Shown here in pieces: positions 43,217 to 52,517 of a stretch of DNA of 52,517 nt (its first letter is position 1; each line of letters starts with the position of its first letter). The DNA comes from Spirochaetota bacterium. GTDB taxonomy: Bacteria > Spirochaetota > Spirochaetia > SZUA-6. Both the position numbers and the translations under genes were made by a program. The DNA is taken from the NCBI GenBank assembly GCA_013151965.1, contig JAADHF010000061.1, positions 1 through 52,517 of the forward strand. Direction: 5' to 3'. The notes under the pieces are model-generated. The model saw only the letters and a program-made list of their open reading frames with translations, searched no databases and was not told the origin of the DNA.

Positions 43217-44773
43217 ATGACTGATCTGCTTCTTTCTCTCGATGTCGGAACTCAAAGCATTCGGGCGATTATATTTAACCTTAAGGGAGAGGTAATCGCT
43301 CTTCATAAAACTCCTATCACATCATACTTTTCTCCGAAGCCCGGATGGGCGGAACAATTTCCGGAATATTTCTGGGGCAAACTGGCAGACTGTACCTGTT
43401 CTCTCTTTAATAAGAACGGGCATTTAAAAAAGTATATAAAAGGGCTCTCTTTAACCACCCAGCGGTCGACACTTATAAATATTGATAAAGAAGGGAAATC
43501 GCTGCGTCCGGCAATTGTCTGGCCGGATCAAAGACGCGAGAAAAAGTATCGTTCCTTAGGTTTTTTTACAGAACTAGGATTCCGGTTAATCGGAATGCTC
43601 GATACCGTACGTTTTGCACAATCGGAAGCCGAAATAAACTGGTTAATAGGGAACCAGCCTGAGATAATGGAAAAAACGTATAAGTTTCTTTTTTTATCCG
43701 GGTACCTCATTTATAGATTAACAGGCCTTTTAAAGGATTCTTATGCTTCGCAGGTGGGATATGTTCCTTTTGATTACAAACATTTCAAATGGAGTCCTTC
43801 TTCCAGCTGGAAGAGAAATGCTTTCCCGGTGCCGGAAGATAAATTACCCGAACTTGTCGGACCCACCGAAGTTATCGGATCTGTTACACATCAGGCATCG
43901 GTAGAAACGCACATACCGGAAAATATCCCCATAATCGCATCAGGAGCGGACAAGGCATGCGAAATACTCGGTTCGGGATGTTTATTGCCGAATGCTGCAG
44001 GATTGTCGTTCGGTACAACTGCTACGGCTTCTATAAACATTTCCAGATACACGGAGATTATTCCGTTTATTCCTCCGTACCCCAGTGTTATTCCCGGGCT
44101 GTATTCACCGGAGATACAGATATACAGAGGTTTCTGGCTTGTATCGTGGTTTAAGCGTGAGTTCGGTGTAAAGGAAATAATCGATGCGGAAAAAAAAGGC
44201 ACCGAACCGGAACTGCTGTTCGACAGACTTCTGGAACAGGTAAAACCGGGTTCCGATGGTTTAATTTTACAGCCCTACTGGTCACCCGGAGTAAAAGTGC
44301 CCGGTCCGGAAGCCAAAGGAACCATAATCGGCTTCGGTGAGGTACACACAAGGGCTCATCTTTACAGAGCTATTATAGAAGGACTTTGTTATGCTCTGAG
44401 AGACGGAGTCGAAAAAATAGAGAAGAGAAGCGGGAATAAAATCACCGAACTTCGTGTTTCCGGCGGAGGATCTCAGAGCAGACATGCATTACAGATAACA
44501 GCAGATATTTTTAATATTCCCGTTGTAAAGCCTTCCATTTACGAGACTGCAAGTCTGGGAGCCGCTATAGACACTGCTGTCGGTTTAAAATATTTTTCCG
44601 GCGTTAATGCTGCAAGTAAGAACATGACGCACGATAAAGAGATTATTCCTCCTAAATCGGAGAATGTCGCTATCTACAATGATTTATATTCAAAAATATA
44701 CAGGAAAATGTATTCCAGCTTAAAACCCTTTTACCATTCCATCAGAAGAATAACCAATTATCCCGAGTATTAG
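43217..44773 (+). CDS. FGGY-family carbohydrate kinase
   Basis: The family phosphorylates sugars or polyols with ATP. The 518 residues show the first domain start LLSLDVGTQSIRAIIFN, the GWAEQ motif typical of xylulokinase-like members, VWPDQRRE, and in the second domain SFGTTATASI and the ELRVSGGGSQSRHALQITAD ATP-site segment. The substrate cannot be read from sequence; xylulose-, ribulose- and glycerol-type kinases all share these motifs. There is no clear ribosome site, so translation may be coupled to the upstream gene. Its stop is only 4 bases from the end of the converging dikinase gene. Confidence 0.9.
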   Translation: MTDLLLSLDVGTQSIRAIIFNLKGEVIALHKTPITSYFSPKPGWAEQFPEYFWGKLADCTCSLFNKNGHLKKYIKGLSLTTQRSTLINIDKEGKSLRPAIVWPDQRREKKYRSLGFFTELGFRLIGMLDTVRFAQSEAEINWLIGNQPEIMEKTYKFLFLSGYLIYRLTGLLKDSYASQVGYVPFDYKHFKWSPSSSWKRNAFPVPEDKLPELVGPTEVIGSVTHQASVETHIPENIPIIASGADKACEILGSGCLLPNAAGLSFGTTATASINISRYTEIIPFIPPYPSVIPGLYSPEIQIYRGFWLVSWFKREFGVKEIIDAEKKGTEPELLFDRLLEQVKPGSDGLILQPYWSPGVKVPGPEAKGTIIGFGEVHTRAHLYRAIIEGLCYALRDGVEKIEKRSGNKITELRVSGGGSQSRHALQITADIFNIPVVKPSIYETASLGAAIDTAVGLKYFSGVNAASKNMTHDKEIIPPKSENVAIYNDLYSKIYRKMYSSLKPFYHSIRRITNYPEY

Positions 44774-44777
44774 ATTC

Positions 44778-47414
44778 TTATTCCGACTTCTCTATATTGT
44801 ACTGTGCAATCGCCAACAGAGAGATCGGGACAGAATATGAAGAGCAGGATACGTAGTTTAACCCGGTATCGATACAAAACCTTATGTTTTCAGGAACGGC
44901 ACCATGCTCGCCGCATAATCCGGTTATCAAATCCGGCCTTGTCATTTTTCCCTTTTTCACGGCTATCCTCACAAGTTCTTTTACATGCCTGTCGAGTATC
45001 TTAAATGGATTACCCTCTAAAAGGTCGAACTGCGTATAATCCGGCATAAAGCCGTTAAAATCATCCCTGGATAAACCGATCGTTGTCTGCGTCAGATCGT
45101 TTGTGCCGAAAGAGAAGAATTGTGCATATCTGGCAATGTCTCCCGCTCCTAAAGCGGCAACGGGCAGCTCTATCATTGTTCCTATCTTATATTCGGCCTC
45201 TTTGGAGTTCGTTTTTTTTCTGACCTCTTTTTCGATATCTATAAGACCTTTAATAGCCTTTCCTTCGATTTTTTTACCGAATATTATCAGTTTTAATTCA
45301 TTTTCGTTCATAATGATAGGTATCATAATTTCCGGGCGAACATCCACACCTTCTTTTTTAAGCATATAAACCGCTTCGAAAATAGCCCTTACCTGCATCT
45401 CATATATTTCAGGATAGGAAACTGCAATCCGGCATCCTCTGTGGCCGAGCATCGGGTTGAATTCTTTTAATGCATCGCATCTGGCACGGATTGATTTCTC
45501 CGAAACTGTCTTCCCGCCTTTCTGTTTTTTAAGATAAGTGATAAATACTTTCATTTCATCCTCGTTATGAGGCAGGAATTCATGCAAGGGAGCATCAAGC
45601 AGACGTATTGTTGTTTCGTACCCCTCCATAATCTTAAATATTTTGTAAAAATCAGTCTGCTGCATGGGCCTTAGCTTATTCAGAGCATTTAACCTTTCCT
45701 CTTCCGAATCGGACAGTATCATCTCTCTGAAAACGTTTATTCTGTCTGCATGGAAAAACATGTGCTCGGTCCTGCAAAGGCCGATTCCTTCTGCACCGAA
45801 GGTTCTGGAAAGAGAGACATCCCTGGGATTATCGGCATTTGCGCGTACATGAAAATCTTTTATAAAATCCTTTATCAATTCAATATACTCAAGCAGCCCC
45901 GAATCTTTCGGATCCGGTTCTATTAGTTCAGCCCTGCCTATGTAAATCGACGGTTCGTCGTAGTACGGCACATTAAGCGTAATATAATCGCCTTCTTTAA
46001 TAACTGTGTCTCCGATAGCAGCTTTTTTTCCGGATATTCTCAAATCGGTTTTTACAAGGGATACCTTTCCGTACTGACGTGCAACTACAGAGGCATGCGC
46101 TGCATAGCCTCCTTCGGTAGAAAGTACACCCTTAGCCACTTCTATGGCTTTTACGTCTTCGGCAAATGTGGCCGGCATGCATAGTATTAAACTCGTATCT
46201 TCTCCGTGTTTCTGGGCAAGTCTGAATTCTTTAATTAAACTGTCCGTGGAAAAGAAAACCCTCCCGATTGCAGCACCCGGTGCACCTGCTATGCCCCCGT
46301 TTATTACAGGAAGCTTTGATACGGAATCAATATTAATAATAGGGTGCAGGATTTCGTTGAGCTGCTGAGGTTTTACATTTTTTACTGCATAACTTTTTTT
46401 TATTTTCTTTCTTTTAAACAGATCAAGAAGCGTTTTAATATCCGCCTGAGCCGATTTATTCATAACAGCCCGCTGATCTATCAGCCAGAGCCGTTTGTTC
46501 TCCACTGTGAAACGAATCGACCTTATTTCTTTAAAGTGGTCTTCCACACTATGAGCTATATCCTCGAGTTCCTTTAAATAGGTTTTTGAAATTGTATTAA
46601 TATCTTTCCCTTTTGCACCTATTTCATTGAATTTATTCTGAAAATAATGGCCGTAAAGTTTCTTTTCTCCTGTTATTATATTCCTTGAGTAAAAATCTCC
46701 GCTTGCAGAATCCTTGCCGTAATTTCCATAAACCATGGGCTGAACCAGAAGTGCCGTATCCTCCTGATTCTGATCATCGAGTTTAAGAAGTTTGCTGATT
46801 TCTCTTAAAGCAATGCCAAGCTGAGTATAAGAATCGGAGAAAAAATCATCGGGCAGTAACGGAATATATTTTTCTATACTTTTTTTTCTGCTCTGGGCAT
46901 TAAGATTTTTATTAAGTTCCGAAGATATGGACTCTATTGCTTTTTTGTAATCTTTGTATTTTTTTTCATTTCCGTCGAGTTCAAATATCCTGGCCTCCAC
47001 TTCCAGGAAACCTTTAATAAGAAACTGCATTTCATGGTAGCAGAAATTTTCACCGACATACTTTGAAAATCCCGGTATGGTTTCGTCGGACAGACCGAAA
47101 TTGTGAAGTGTCGGATACGTTGCAATAACAAGATTTGGGCTGATTACAACTTTCACAAGCATCGGATTGTCCGGATCATCGAACTGTTTGCCCGTTAGAC
47201 TGCTTATATTTGAAAAATAAGGTTTTATGCCTTTAATAATCTCATGGTTTTCCAGATGGGAAGCAATATCGGCATCAATAATGAAACCCGGCAATATCGG
47301 CAGGTTAAGCGAAGCAAGCTCCATTGCCCTTCTTCCCCTGATACCGATTTTTTCAAGAACGGGCTCTTTACTGATAAAATCGGTTTTGCTGAAATAATGG
47401 ATATTTTCTTTCAT
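44778..47414 (-). CDS. ppdK: Pyruvate phosphate dikinase homologue with degenerate ATP-binding half
   Basis: True PPDK interconverts pyruvate + ATP + Pi with PEP + AMP + PPi through a swivelling phosphohistidine. Here (878 residues) the central His is kept (H440 in GGYAAHASVVAR), as are the PEP-site motifs IGLCRTEHMFF, IRLLDAPLHEF and SFGTNDLTQT and the catalytic C834 in CGEHG. In the N-terminal domain, aligned from memory with Clostridium symbiosum PPDK, K22 is R26, R92 is V90, D321 is S299 and E323 is R301; only R337 (R315) remains. The regulatory Thr next to the His is Ala438. It may therefore not use ATP in the normal way. GAGGT precedes the ATG. The neighbours are a 319-residue unknown and cfpA. 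Confidence 0.88.
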   Translation of the reverse strand: MKENIHYFSKTDFISKEPVLEKIGIRGRRAMELASLNLPILPGFIIDADIASHLENHEIIKGIKPYFSNISSLTGKQFDDPDNPMLVKVVISPNLVIATYPTLHNFGLSDETIPGFSKYVGENFCYHEMQFLIKGFLEVEARIFELDGNEKKYKDYKKAIESISSELNKNLNAQSRKKSIEKYIPLLPDDFFSDSYTQLGIALREISKLLKLDDQNQEDTALLVQPMVYGNYGKDSASGDFYSRNIITGEKKLYGHYFQNKFNEIGAKGKDINTISKTYLKELEDIAHSVEDHFKEIRSIRFTVENKRLWLIDQRAVMNKSAQADIKTLLDLFKRKKIKKSYAVKNVKPQQLNEILHPIINIDSVSKLPVINGGIAGAPGAAIGRVFFSTDSLIKEFRLAQKHGEDTSLILCMPATFAEDVKAIEVAKGVLSTEGGYAAHASVVARQYGKVSLVKTDLRISGKKAAIGDTVIKEGDYITLNVPYYDEPSIYIGRAELIEPDPKDSGLLEYIELIKDFIKDFHVRANADNPRDVSLSRTFGAEGIGLCRTEHMFFHADRINVFREMILSDSEEERLNALNKLRPMQQTDFYKIFKIMEGYETTIRLLDAPLHEFLPHNEDEMKVFITYLKKQKGGKTVSEKSIRARCDALKEFNPMLGHRGCRIAVSYPEIYEMQVRAIFEAVYMLKKEGVDVRPEIMIPIIMNENELKLIIFGKKIEGKAIKGLIDIEKEVRKKTNSKEAEYKIGTMIELPVAALGAGDIARYAQFFSFGTNDLTQTTIGLSRDDFNGFMPDYTQFDLLEGNPFKILDRHVKELVRIAVKKGKMTRPDLITGLCGEHGAVPENIRFCIDTGLNYVSCSSYSVPISLLAIAQYNIEKSE

Positions 47415-47444
47415 ATTTACCTCATGGTAACGATTATTTTTTTA

Positions 47445-48404
47445 TTAAAAAAGATTCAATATGGTATTTACAGGAAATCTTAAGAATGCTTCGAACATCG
47501 GACTTGCACCCTGTTTTAAATATCTTTGAAGTTTTGCAACATCTTTGATATCTTCTCCTGCAACTGATATCAATATAGCACTTCCATGCTTCACCTTTCC
47601 CCATTTAAATAGTGTATTTATATCATGGATTCTCTCACCCTCATAAAAAATGTAAACGTCAAGGTCCGGATGTTTTGTGCGGTAGCTCTGTATTATCTTT
47701 TTCCATGCTTCCACATTTCCATTATGAAACAGTTCGTTTGTAACCGGAATAGAATACATGGGAGTCATCCGTTTTTTGCCGCCCGCTTTTGCAGTGATTT
47801 TCTCTTTAGCGGAAGGAGCCTGTTTTTCCGGAACATCCCTTTTAACGCTCACTACCTCCACCTTCCCGGTACCGGTCTTCATAATAAAGGACGACGGAGT
47901 TTTAATTTTTTTACCTTTAATAAGCTGAATCATTAATTCGATAGCTTCCGAATATATTTTATTCTTACCGGTATCCTTGAAATGTCCGCTGTAAATTACG
48001 ACCAATTCGTTTTTTTTAAGTTCACGAACCGCTTCCCAGTGCTCGATCCGTTTCGGATTAATGGGAAGAAGTCCCAGCTCAGGATGAAAGTAAACCAGGG
48101 TTAAATCTATTTTGCTCCATCCTGAAGTTTCTTCGGCTATCAAATTAAAATCACTTATTGATTTTTCCATATTATACGATTTATAAAAGTACCCGTATTT
48201 GTCTGCCAGTAAAGAGTGAACTATAGGGCTTAACTGTTCCGGGGAAAGTTCCTTATTCTCCAGCAGAGGCAGAAGAATGTCAGAAAGATTCTCATTGTTT
48301 TCCAGGTCTCCAATAATACTCATTACTTCTTTAAAATGCCGTAATGACTTATTAAACCCGTCACGAGTACTTAAGTTTGAGTAATCGTATATTAATTCTT
48401 CCAT
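47445..48404 (-). CDS. Unknown protein between cfpA and the dikinase homologue
   Basis: The 319-residue soluble protein has a helical N-terminal part (about 1-115), a middle with a Lys/Ala-rich linker (about 180-215) and a C-terminal domain containing ELFHNGNVEAWKKIIQSY and DVYIFYEGERIHDINTLFKW. I recognise no family. The order cfpA, unknown, dikinase seems shared with Treponema pallidum, which hints at a spirochaete-specific role, perhaps with the cytoplasmic filament. AAGGA lies before the ATG, and a promoter overlaps the cfpA terminator. Confidence 0.85.
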   Translation of the reverse strand: MEELIYDYSNLSTRDGFNKSLRHFKEVMSIIGDLENNENLSDILLPLLENKELSPEQLSPIVHSLLADKYGYFYKSYNMEKSISDFNLIAEETSGWSKIDLTLVYFHPELGLLPINPKRIEHWEAVRELKKNELVVIYSGHFKDTGKNKIYSEAIELMIQLIKGKKIKTPSSFIMKTGTGKVEVVSVKRDVPEKQAPSAKEKITAKAGGKKRMTPMYSIPVTNELFHNGNVEAWKKIIQSYRTKHPDLDVYIFYEGERIHDINTLFKWGKVKHGSAILISVAGEDIKDVAKLQRYLKQGASPMFEAFLRFPVNTILNLF

Positions 48405-48429
48405 TTTTTTCCTTTCCCGTACTTTTTTG

Positions 48430-48459
48430 TTTATAAAAGAAAATGGTGACCTTTTACAA
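48430..48459 (-). promoter_or_regulatory. Putative promoter embedded in the cfpA terminator
   Basis: TTGTAA (48454-48459) falls in the loop and right arm of the terminator hairpin, and TATAAA (48430-48435, 5 of 6) follows after 18 bases, just past the T-run. It would drive the 319-residue gene. Confidence 0.45.
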
Positions 48460-48468
48460 GGTCACCAT
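48443..48468 (-). terminator. Intrinsic terminator of cfpA
   Basis: An 11-bp stem (ATGGTGACCTT with AAGGTCACCAT) around a 4-base loop is followed on the minus strand by TTTTCTTTT, a typical strong terminator 17 bases after the cfpA stop. Confidence 0.92.
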
Positions 48469-48484
48469 CAATTATTTTAAACTA

Positions 48485-50470
48485 TTAGATCTCTTTAAGA
48501 CCACCATCATCCTGTTTTTTTTGGGAACGTTTTCTCCCCCGTTTCGGCGTAACATCTACAACACCTGTTTTCGTGCCTTCCGCACCGGAGTCGGAAGGTT
48601 CGTTAAGCATATCAAGATAATCGTTCCCCTCTTCCTCGGAACCTGTTGCAAATGACTGTGCAATATCATCCCTTACGGTAGAACGCCTTCGTGAAAAAGC
48701 TGCAAACGCCGCATCCTGAAAACCCTTTGATACTCCATGAAGAAATTCGTTAAGCACATTCGCCATGCCATCGAGAGTCGCCTTTTTTCTTTTGATAGAG
48801 GTGATATCGACATCAAGAAGAAGACCCGGCTGAATATGATAAGGATTAATCATATAATCGAATCTATTAAACTCATATTCGAGGAAAGTTAATCTCTCCT
48901 CCATTACCCTTCGCTGGATAGGATACTTGTATGCATACATCTTCTGCAGTTTTTCCCGCATTAAAATTAACCGTCTTTTTATTTTATCCTTTTCGAAGAC
49001 GTATGTACGGTTCATCCTTTCGACTTCGGTATCCGCAGGCTTTGTAAAAGATATTTCATCCCAGCTTTTTTCTATATCTTCATATATGGGATCGCCTGTC
49101 CTCGCTTTAATTTTGTTCTTGATCTTGTTTCTGTATCTTCTTGCAAGATCATTAAAATCAACAACACCTCTTAAAAATTTAGAATCCTCATAAACCATCC
49201 CGAGAACGTCCCATAGATGCTGAACTTCGACCTCGAAAGACGTTGCCTGAACATCATACGCCTTTCTCTCTTCGAGAAGCTGAGCTTGATCGTAATATTT
49301 CATTCTTATCTCATACCGCTCATCAGGAAGCTGCTTCGAGTCGGTATCTTCATACTCACGCAGGACCATTTCGCGTGCATTTTTTAAATTTTCAACATAC
49401 TGATATCCCATCTTGGATGTATCAAGAATAGAAGTAATCGAATTTATTGCCGTATTAAAACCACGGTTACGTATATTTTCCAGATCCATAATCTTCTTTA
49501 AATTTTCCCGGACATTAATGGGATCGAAATCTTCAGGATCTATTTCCGCTCTTAAACCCTCTATCTTGTCCATTAAGCTCTTTGCGAAGAATGTGTATCT
49601 TTTTGATTTTGGGTCATCCTGCTCGTCTGAGGTGTATTTTTCCACTCTCTTCATCTTTTCGAATATAATCTCACTGTCCGCCATCTCTTCTTTGCCTTCA
49701 TCGATAAGCTGATCTTTAAGCTGCTCTATCTCTTTATCGATAAGATCAATAATATTTTTGGAAATGAGATCTTTAATAAGGAATTCCACTGTAACCTGAT
49801 AATGGAAAATCGGACTAATCAACTCGGAATCGAGAATGTTAACGGAAAGTTTAACATCGGTTACTGTTTTCGGCTTACTGATATTGTCTTTAAACGCACA
49901 CTTTACAATAGAATAAGCATTCTCACCCCTTATAAATGCACCGACATCCGTTTTCTGTCTGAGCAAAGAGTTGGTAAGGTTTTCAAGATCATTAATTCCT
50001 CGCTGTATATGCCCCTGCAGATGCCCATACATATTTACTATGGATTTCTCGATTTCACCCGTATTAAACTTATCGACCCCTCCGACCTGATCGAGTAAAG
50101 CCGCTATTTCCTTCGGGGTGTATCTGGCAAGAGCTTTCATTTCTTCTTTGTCAATGAAATTTCTCACCTTTTTAACCATTTCATCTTCAGTTGTTACGAT
50201 ATACCTGTTGAACATGTTCTGGTAATTCTGGTTAAAGTAGCTGTAAAGCTTTTCCTTTAAACCACCCATAATATCTACTTTTTCAAGTACATCTTTGGGA
50301 AGTCTGGTTGTGATATGATTCATAACCTTATCTACTTCTTCACTCAAGAGAAGGTCCACTTCTGCCTGCTGATCCCGAAATTCCTGAGCCAGAGAGTTCC
50401 TGGAACCCACTGCACTCGGCTTCTCGGGATGGAAAACATTCGGACTTTTAGGTAGGTCTATACTCGCCAT
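48485..50470 (-). CDS. cfpA: Cytoplasmic filament protein CfpA
   Basis: CfpA builds the ribbon of filaments lying under the inner membrane along the cell cylinder of Treponema and relatives. The 661-residue protein has the expected size (about 78 kDa), is highly charged, lacks signal peptide and membrane helices, and has extended helical regions with a Lys/Arg-rich C-terminal tail ([13 protein letters not shown]). The N-terminus [20 protein letters not shown] and the gene order with the dikinase homologue support the call; I rely on memory of the family. It has its own promoter, a strong AGGAGG site and a strong terminator, consistent with high expression. Confidence 0.85.
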   Translation of the reverse strand: MASIDLPKSPNVFHPEKPSAVGSRNSLAQEFRDQQAEVDLLLSEEVDKVMNHITTRLPKDVLEKVDIMGGLKEKLYSYFNQNYQNMFNRYIVTTEDEMVKKVRNFIDKEEMKALARYTPKEIAALLDQVGGVDKFNTGEIEKSIVNMYGHLQGHIQRGINDLENLTNSLLRQKTDVGAFIRGENAYSIVKCAFKDNISKPKTVTDVKLSVNILDSELISPIFHYQVTVEFLIKDLISKNIIDLIDKEIEQLKDQLIDEGKEEMADSEIIFEKMKRVEKYTSDEQDDPKSKRYTFFAKSLMDKIEGLRAEIDPEDFDPINVRENLKKIMDLENIRNRGFNTAINSITSILDTSKMGYQYVENLKNAREMVLREYEDTDSKQLPDERYEIRMKYYDQAQLLEERKAYDVQATSFEVEVQHLWDVLGMVYEDSKFLRGVVDFNDLARRYRNKIKNKIKARTGDPIYEDIEKSWDEISFTKPADTEVERMNRTYVFEKDKIKRRLILMREKLQKMYAYKYPIQRRVMEERLTFLEYEFNRFDYMINPYHIQPGLLLDVDITSIKRKKATLDGMANVLNEFLHGVSKGFQDAAFAAFSRRRSTVRDDIAQSFATGSEEEGNDYLDMLNEPSDSGAEGTKTGVVDVTPKRGRKRSQKKQDDGGLKEI

Positions 50471-50505
50471 AATAAATCTCCTCCTAATACAATCATCTAC
50501 TACAC

Positions 50506-50533
50506 ATTATTCACAACGGTAGTAAAATGTAAA
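50506..50533 (-). promoter_or_regulatory. Putative promoter of cfpA
   Basis: TTTACA (50528-50533, 5 of 6), a 16-base spacer and AATAAT (50506-50511, 5 of 6), about 36 bases before the start codon. AGGAGG lies in the leader. Confidence 0.6.
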
Positions 50534-50612
50534 GCATATTTTTTTTCTACTACTTTTATTTTAACGCAATTTGTTGCATTCTACAAGTATAAAAATATTA
50601 AGGAGAGGAAAA

Positions 50613-52010
50613 ATGTTAAGAAAAAAAAGTGTTTCAATCCTTACCATTCTGTTTTTAATCATTTTAACTGCCAATACCGTTTATTCTGATGAAAGAACAG
50701 AGAATATAGACATTATAATTGCACTGGACAAATCACTGTCTATGGTCGGAAAAATCGATGCTGTCAAGGATTATGTAAAAAAATATATTGTGGATGATAT
50801 GGTTATACCGGGAGATTATCTTTTGATAATCGGTTTTTACGGGAAAACAGACATTTTAGTATCTCAAAAGGTTAAAAACAGAAATGACAAAATTCTGATT
50901 AAACGTATTGTGTCAAAAATTAAAGCTGACGGCCATTTTACGGATATCGGAAATGCACTGGATGAGGTAAGAAAACAGCTTAAAAAATATTCGAATGACA
51001 AAAGAAGAAAATATGTACTTCTGATAACGGACGGAAAACAGGAAGCTCCGCCTTCCAGCAAATATTACTCTCCGGACGGAAAGTTCAATCATGAATTCCT
51101 TAAAAACACAAAGATCATACAGATGAAGGGCTGGAAAATAGAAGTTCTCGGCATCGGAACAGAAACTGCTGCAAAAGAACTTGCGCGGCAAATTTCCGGC
51201 GGCTATACCCAGATTTCGGAAAAACCAACCGAACAGGAGATTAAATCCGGAGTAAAAAACCTGCTGTCCAGCATTAAAATTACATACAAGCCTGAAATAA
51301 TAAGAATACATGATTCCGGAAAAGGTAAATTCCTGCTTAAGTTAAATAGTTCAGGCTATAAAACCGGCCAGAGCCTTACGATAACCGGTATCCATATGCA
51401 GTCGGAATATCTGCCCGAAACCAATATACTCACCGGAAATATTACAAAAATAATTAATCCGAAAAAAGAAACAGAGCTGTCAATTCCGGTCAGAGTCGTT
51501 AAAAAAGCAGCTCCCGGTGATTACAAGGCAACACTTGTATTTACCTTTAAAGGAAATATAAGATTTCTGCCTTCCGCTTTCAACACTACAATGCATTTCG
51601 AAACATTTATGGAATCTTATCTCTGGATTATTATCATAATAGCTGTTATTATTCTTGCAGTTGTTATTCTTATTATTTTAAAACTTGCCGGATTATCAGG
51701 CAAAAAAAGTGTAAAATTCAGAGTGGTTATAGAAGAGACCCCTTTAAAGAAGGGGAAAGATACATTCAGAGTAACGGAAGGTTCAAATTTGTTTTTGAAT
51801 GAGAGCGGTGGAATGATCTCTCTGACAGAGAGAAAAACACCTAAAAGCATTGCACGGTTTACTGCACGCAGCTCCCGTCTTATAATATCCGTTTTGAATA
51901 ACCTTAGTTTTCCGGAGTTAAAGGAAATACCGGATAATGCTCTTGATCATGCTTTTAAAGTTCGTTCTGAAAACGGAAGAGACATCCATTTTCGGTTAGA
52001 GGTTGTATAA
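50613..52010 (+). CDS. von Willebrand factor A domain membrane protein
   Basis: The 465-residue protein has a signal peptide (about 1-25), a VWA domain with the metal site D39-S41-S43 (DKSLS) and the later TDG (VLLITDGKQE), a beta-rich region, one membrane helix (about 334-358) and a C-terminal cytoplasmic domain of about 105 residues. An open frame extends to 50571, but AAGGAG lies just before the ATG at 50613. The intact metal site predicts Mg-dependent protein binding outside the inner membrane. Treponema pallidum has a VWA protein near its cfpA gene, as I recall, but that one is much shorter, so orthology is unsure. Confidence 0.87.
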   Translation: MLRKKSVSILTILFLIILTANTVYSDERTENIDIIIALDKSLSMVGKIDAVKDYVKKYIVDDMVIPGDYLLIIGFYGKTDILVSQKVKNRNDKILIKRIVSKIKADGHFTDIGNALDEVRKQLKKYSNDKRRKYVLLITDGKQEAPPSSKYYSPDGKFNHEFLKNTKIIQMKGWKIEVLGIGTETAAKELARQISGGYTQISEKPTEQEIKSGVKNLLSSIKITYKPEIIRIHDSGKGKFLLKLNSSGYKTGQSLTITGIHMQSEYLPETNILTGNITKIINPKKETELSIPVRVVKKAAPGDYKATLVFTFKGNIRFLPSAFNTTMHFETFMESYLWIIIIIAVIILAVVILIILKLAGLSGKKSVKFRVVIEETPLKKGKDTFRVTEGSNLFLNESGGMISLTERKTPKSIARFTARSSRLIISVLNNLSFPELKEIPDNALDHAFKVRSENGRDIHFRLEVV

Positions 52011-52015
52011 CAGTA

Positions 52016-52517
52016 TTGGAAAATATATCGTTTTATCTATTCGATAATGGTCCTCCGAAAAAGATACCCGGATTTAAAAAGGGAATAGCGATGTCTTCCT
52101 TTCCTTTCTGGGGTGATTATTTTTTTCTCGATTTTACAATTCTGAACTGGAAGAGTATATGTAATGACAATTCTAACCTGTTCATCGTTCTAGAGGGGAT
52201 AAATGACAGGTCCCTGCTTACTATTTCCGAGAGATTAAATTCCGGTTTTCCCGAATTATTAAGACTCAACAGCAGTATTGAAGTTTTCCTGGACAGCCTT
52301 AAAAGCAATCATTCGGATTACGTTTTCTTAGCAACATCATCCAATGTCTGCATAATTGATTTCAACGAAGTATTAGACATTGCTAAAAAGGCCGATAATA
52401 AGATTATAAAATTTTCCATTGACAGCATACCTGTTGATCTCTACATCGCGGAACGAAAAGAACTCATTAAATTAATAATGAAAAACAGAAGAAAACTCGC
52501 AGGAACAGACGATATTA
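52016..52517 (+). CDS. GlgC/GlgD-like nucleotidyltransferase, partial (C-terminus outside window)
   Basis: An open frame of 167 codons runs off the right edge. After a TTG at 52016-52018 it reads ENISFYLFDNGPPKKIPGF, then segments like FLATSSNVCIIDFNEVLDIA and DLYIAERKELIKLI, which resemble the GlgD-type glucose-1-phosphate adenylyltransferase relatives. The expected catalytic N-terminal motif GGxGxRL is absent, as in GlgD-like non-catalytic subunits. It lies 5 bases after the VWA gene. The start is uncertain because GAGG is 14 bases upstream and no ATG is closer. Confidence 0.5.
   Translation, partial: MENISFYLFDNGPPKKIPGFKKGIAMSSFPFWGDYFFLDFTILNWKSICNDNSNLFIVLEGINDRSLLTISERLNSGFPELLRLNSSIEVFLDSLKSNHSDYVFLATSSNVCIIDFNEVLDIAKKADNKIIKFSIDSIPVDLYIAERKELIKLIMKNRRKLAGTDDI

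Overview
The window looks like a chromosome segment of a spirochaete, probably from the Spirochaetales/Treponema side. The clearest marker is a CfpA-type cytoplasmic filament gene (48485-50470), a protein known from Treponema and relatives. It is followed by a 319-residue unknown gene and a pyruvate phosphate dikinase homologue, an order I recall from Treponema pallidum. An archaeal/bacterial V-type ATPase operon and a sugar-binding protein whose signal peptide ends in a GGQKE motif also fit. The flanks are about 40% G+C by spot counts. I see no CRISPR array, insertion sequence, prophage or tRNA; the only RNA gene found is tmRNA.

Layout. 1-11249 (minus): a lipoprotein, then a complete V-ATPase operon in the order G/H-I-K-E-C-F-A-B-D, followed without a break by a coiled-coil protein, ispG and a TPR protein cut by the window edge. 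The proteolipid carries the full set of sodium-ligand residues. 11461-18650 (plus): a self-contained sugar locus with a LacI-type repressor, palindromic operators, a GH15 glucosidase, a CUT1 ABC importer and a GH66 dextranase-type enzyme. Neither hydrolase has a signal peptide, so imported alpha-1,6-glucans are probably cut inside the cell. 18706-22741: a beta-barrel protein (minus), a GH4 glycosidase, thymidylate kinase (tmk, with no normal start codon) and an unknown membrane-anchored protein. 22830-26829 (minus): yebC-ruvC-ruvA-ruvB-queA.

27023-33368: an exported SecD-P1-like protein overlapping hemW tail to tail, two signal peptidase I genes, a PEGA/SUMF1 membrane protein, smpB and ssrA. 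33431-39141 (minus): purB-guaB-purA-guaA, all four enzymes that turn IMP into AMP and GMP. 39208-44773: a methyl-accepting chemotaxis protein with six membrane helices, a large TPR protein, an unknown gene and an FGGY sugar kinase. 44778-50470 (minus): the dikinase homologue, the 319-residue unknown and cfpA. 50613 to the end (plus): a von Willebrand A membrane protein and the start of a GlgC/GlgD-like nucleotidyltransferase.

The points I would look at first are the GH66/GH15 locus with its operators, the dikinase homologue that keeps its PEP/pyruvate half but has lost its ATP-binding residues, the tmk gene that can only start at ATC or another rare codon, and at least four genes whose -10 box lies 5-6 bases before the ATG, which predicts leaderless mRNAs.
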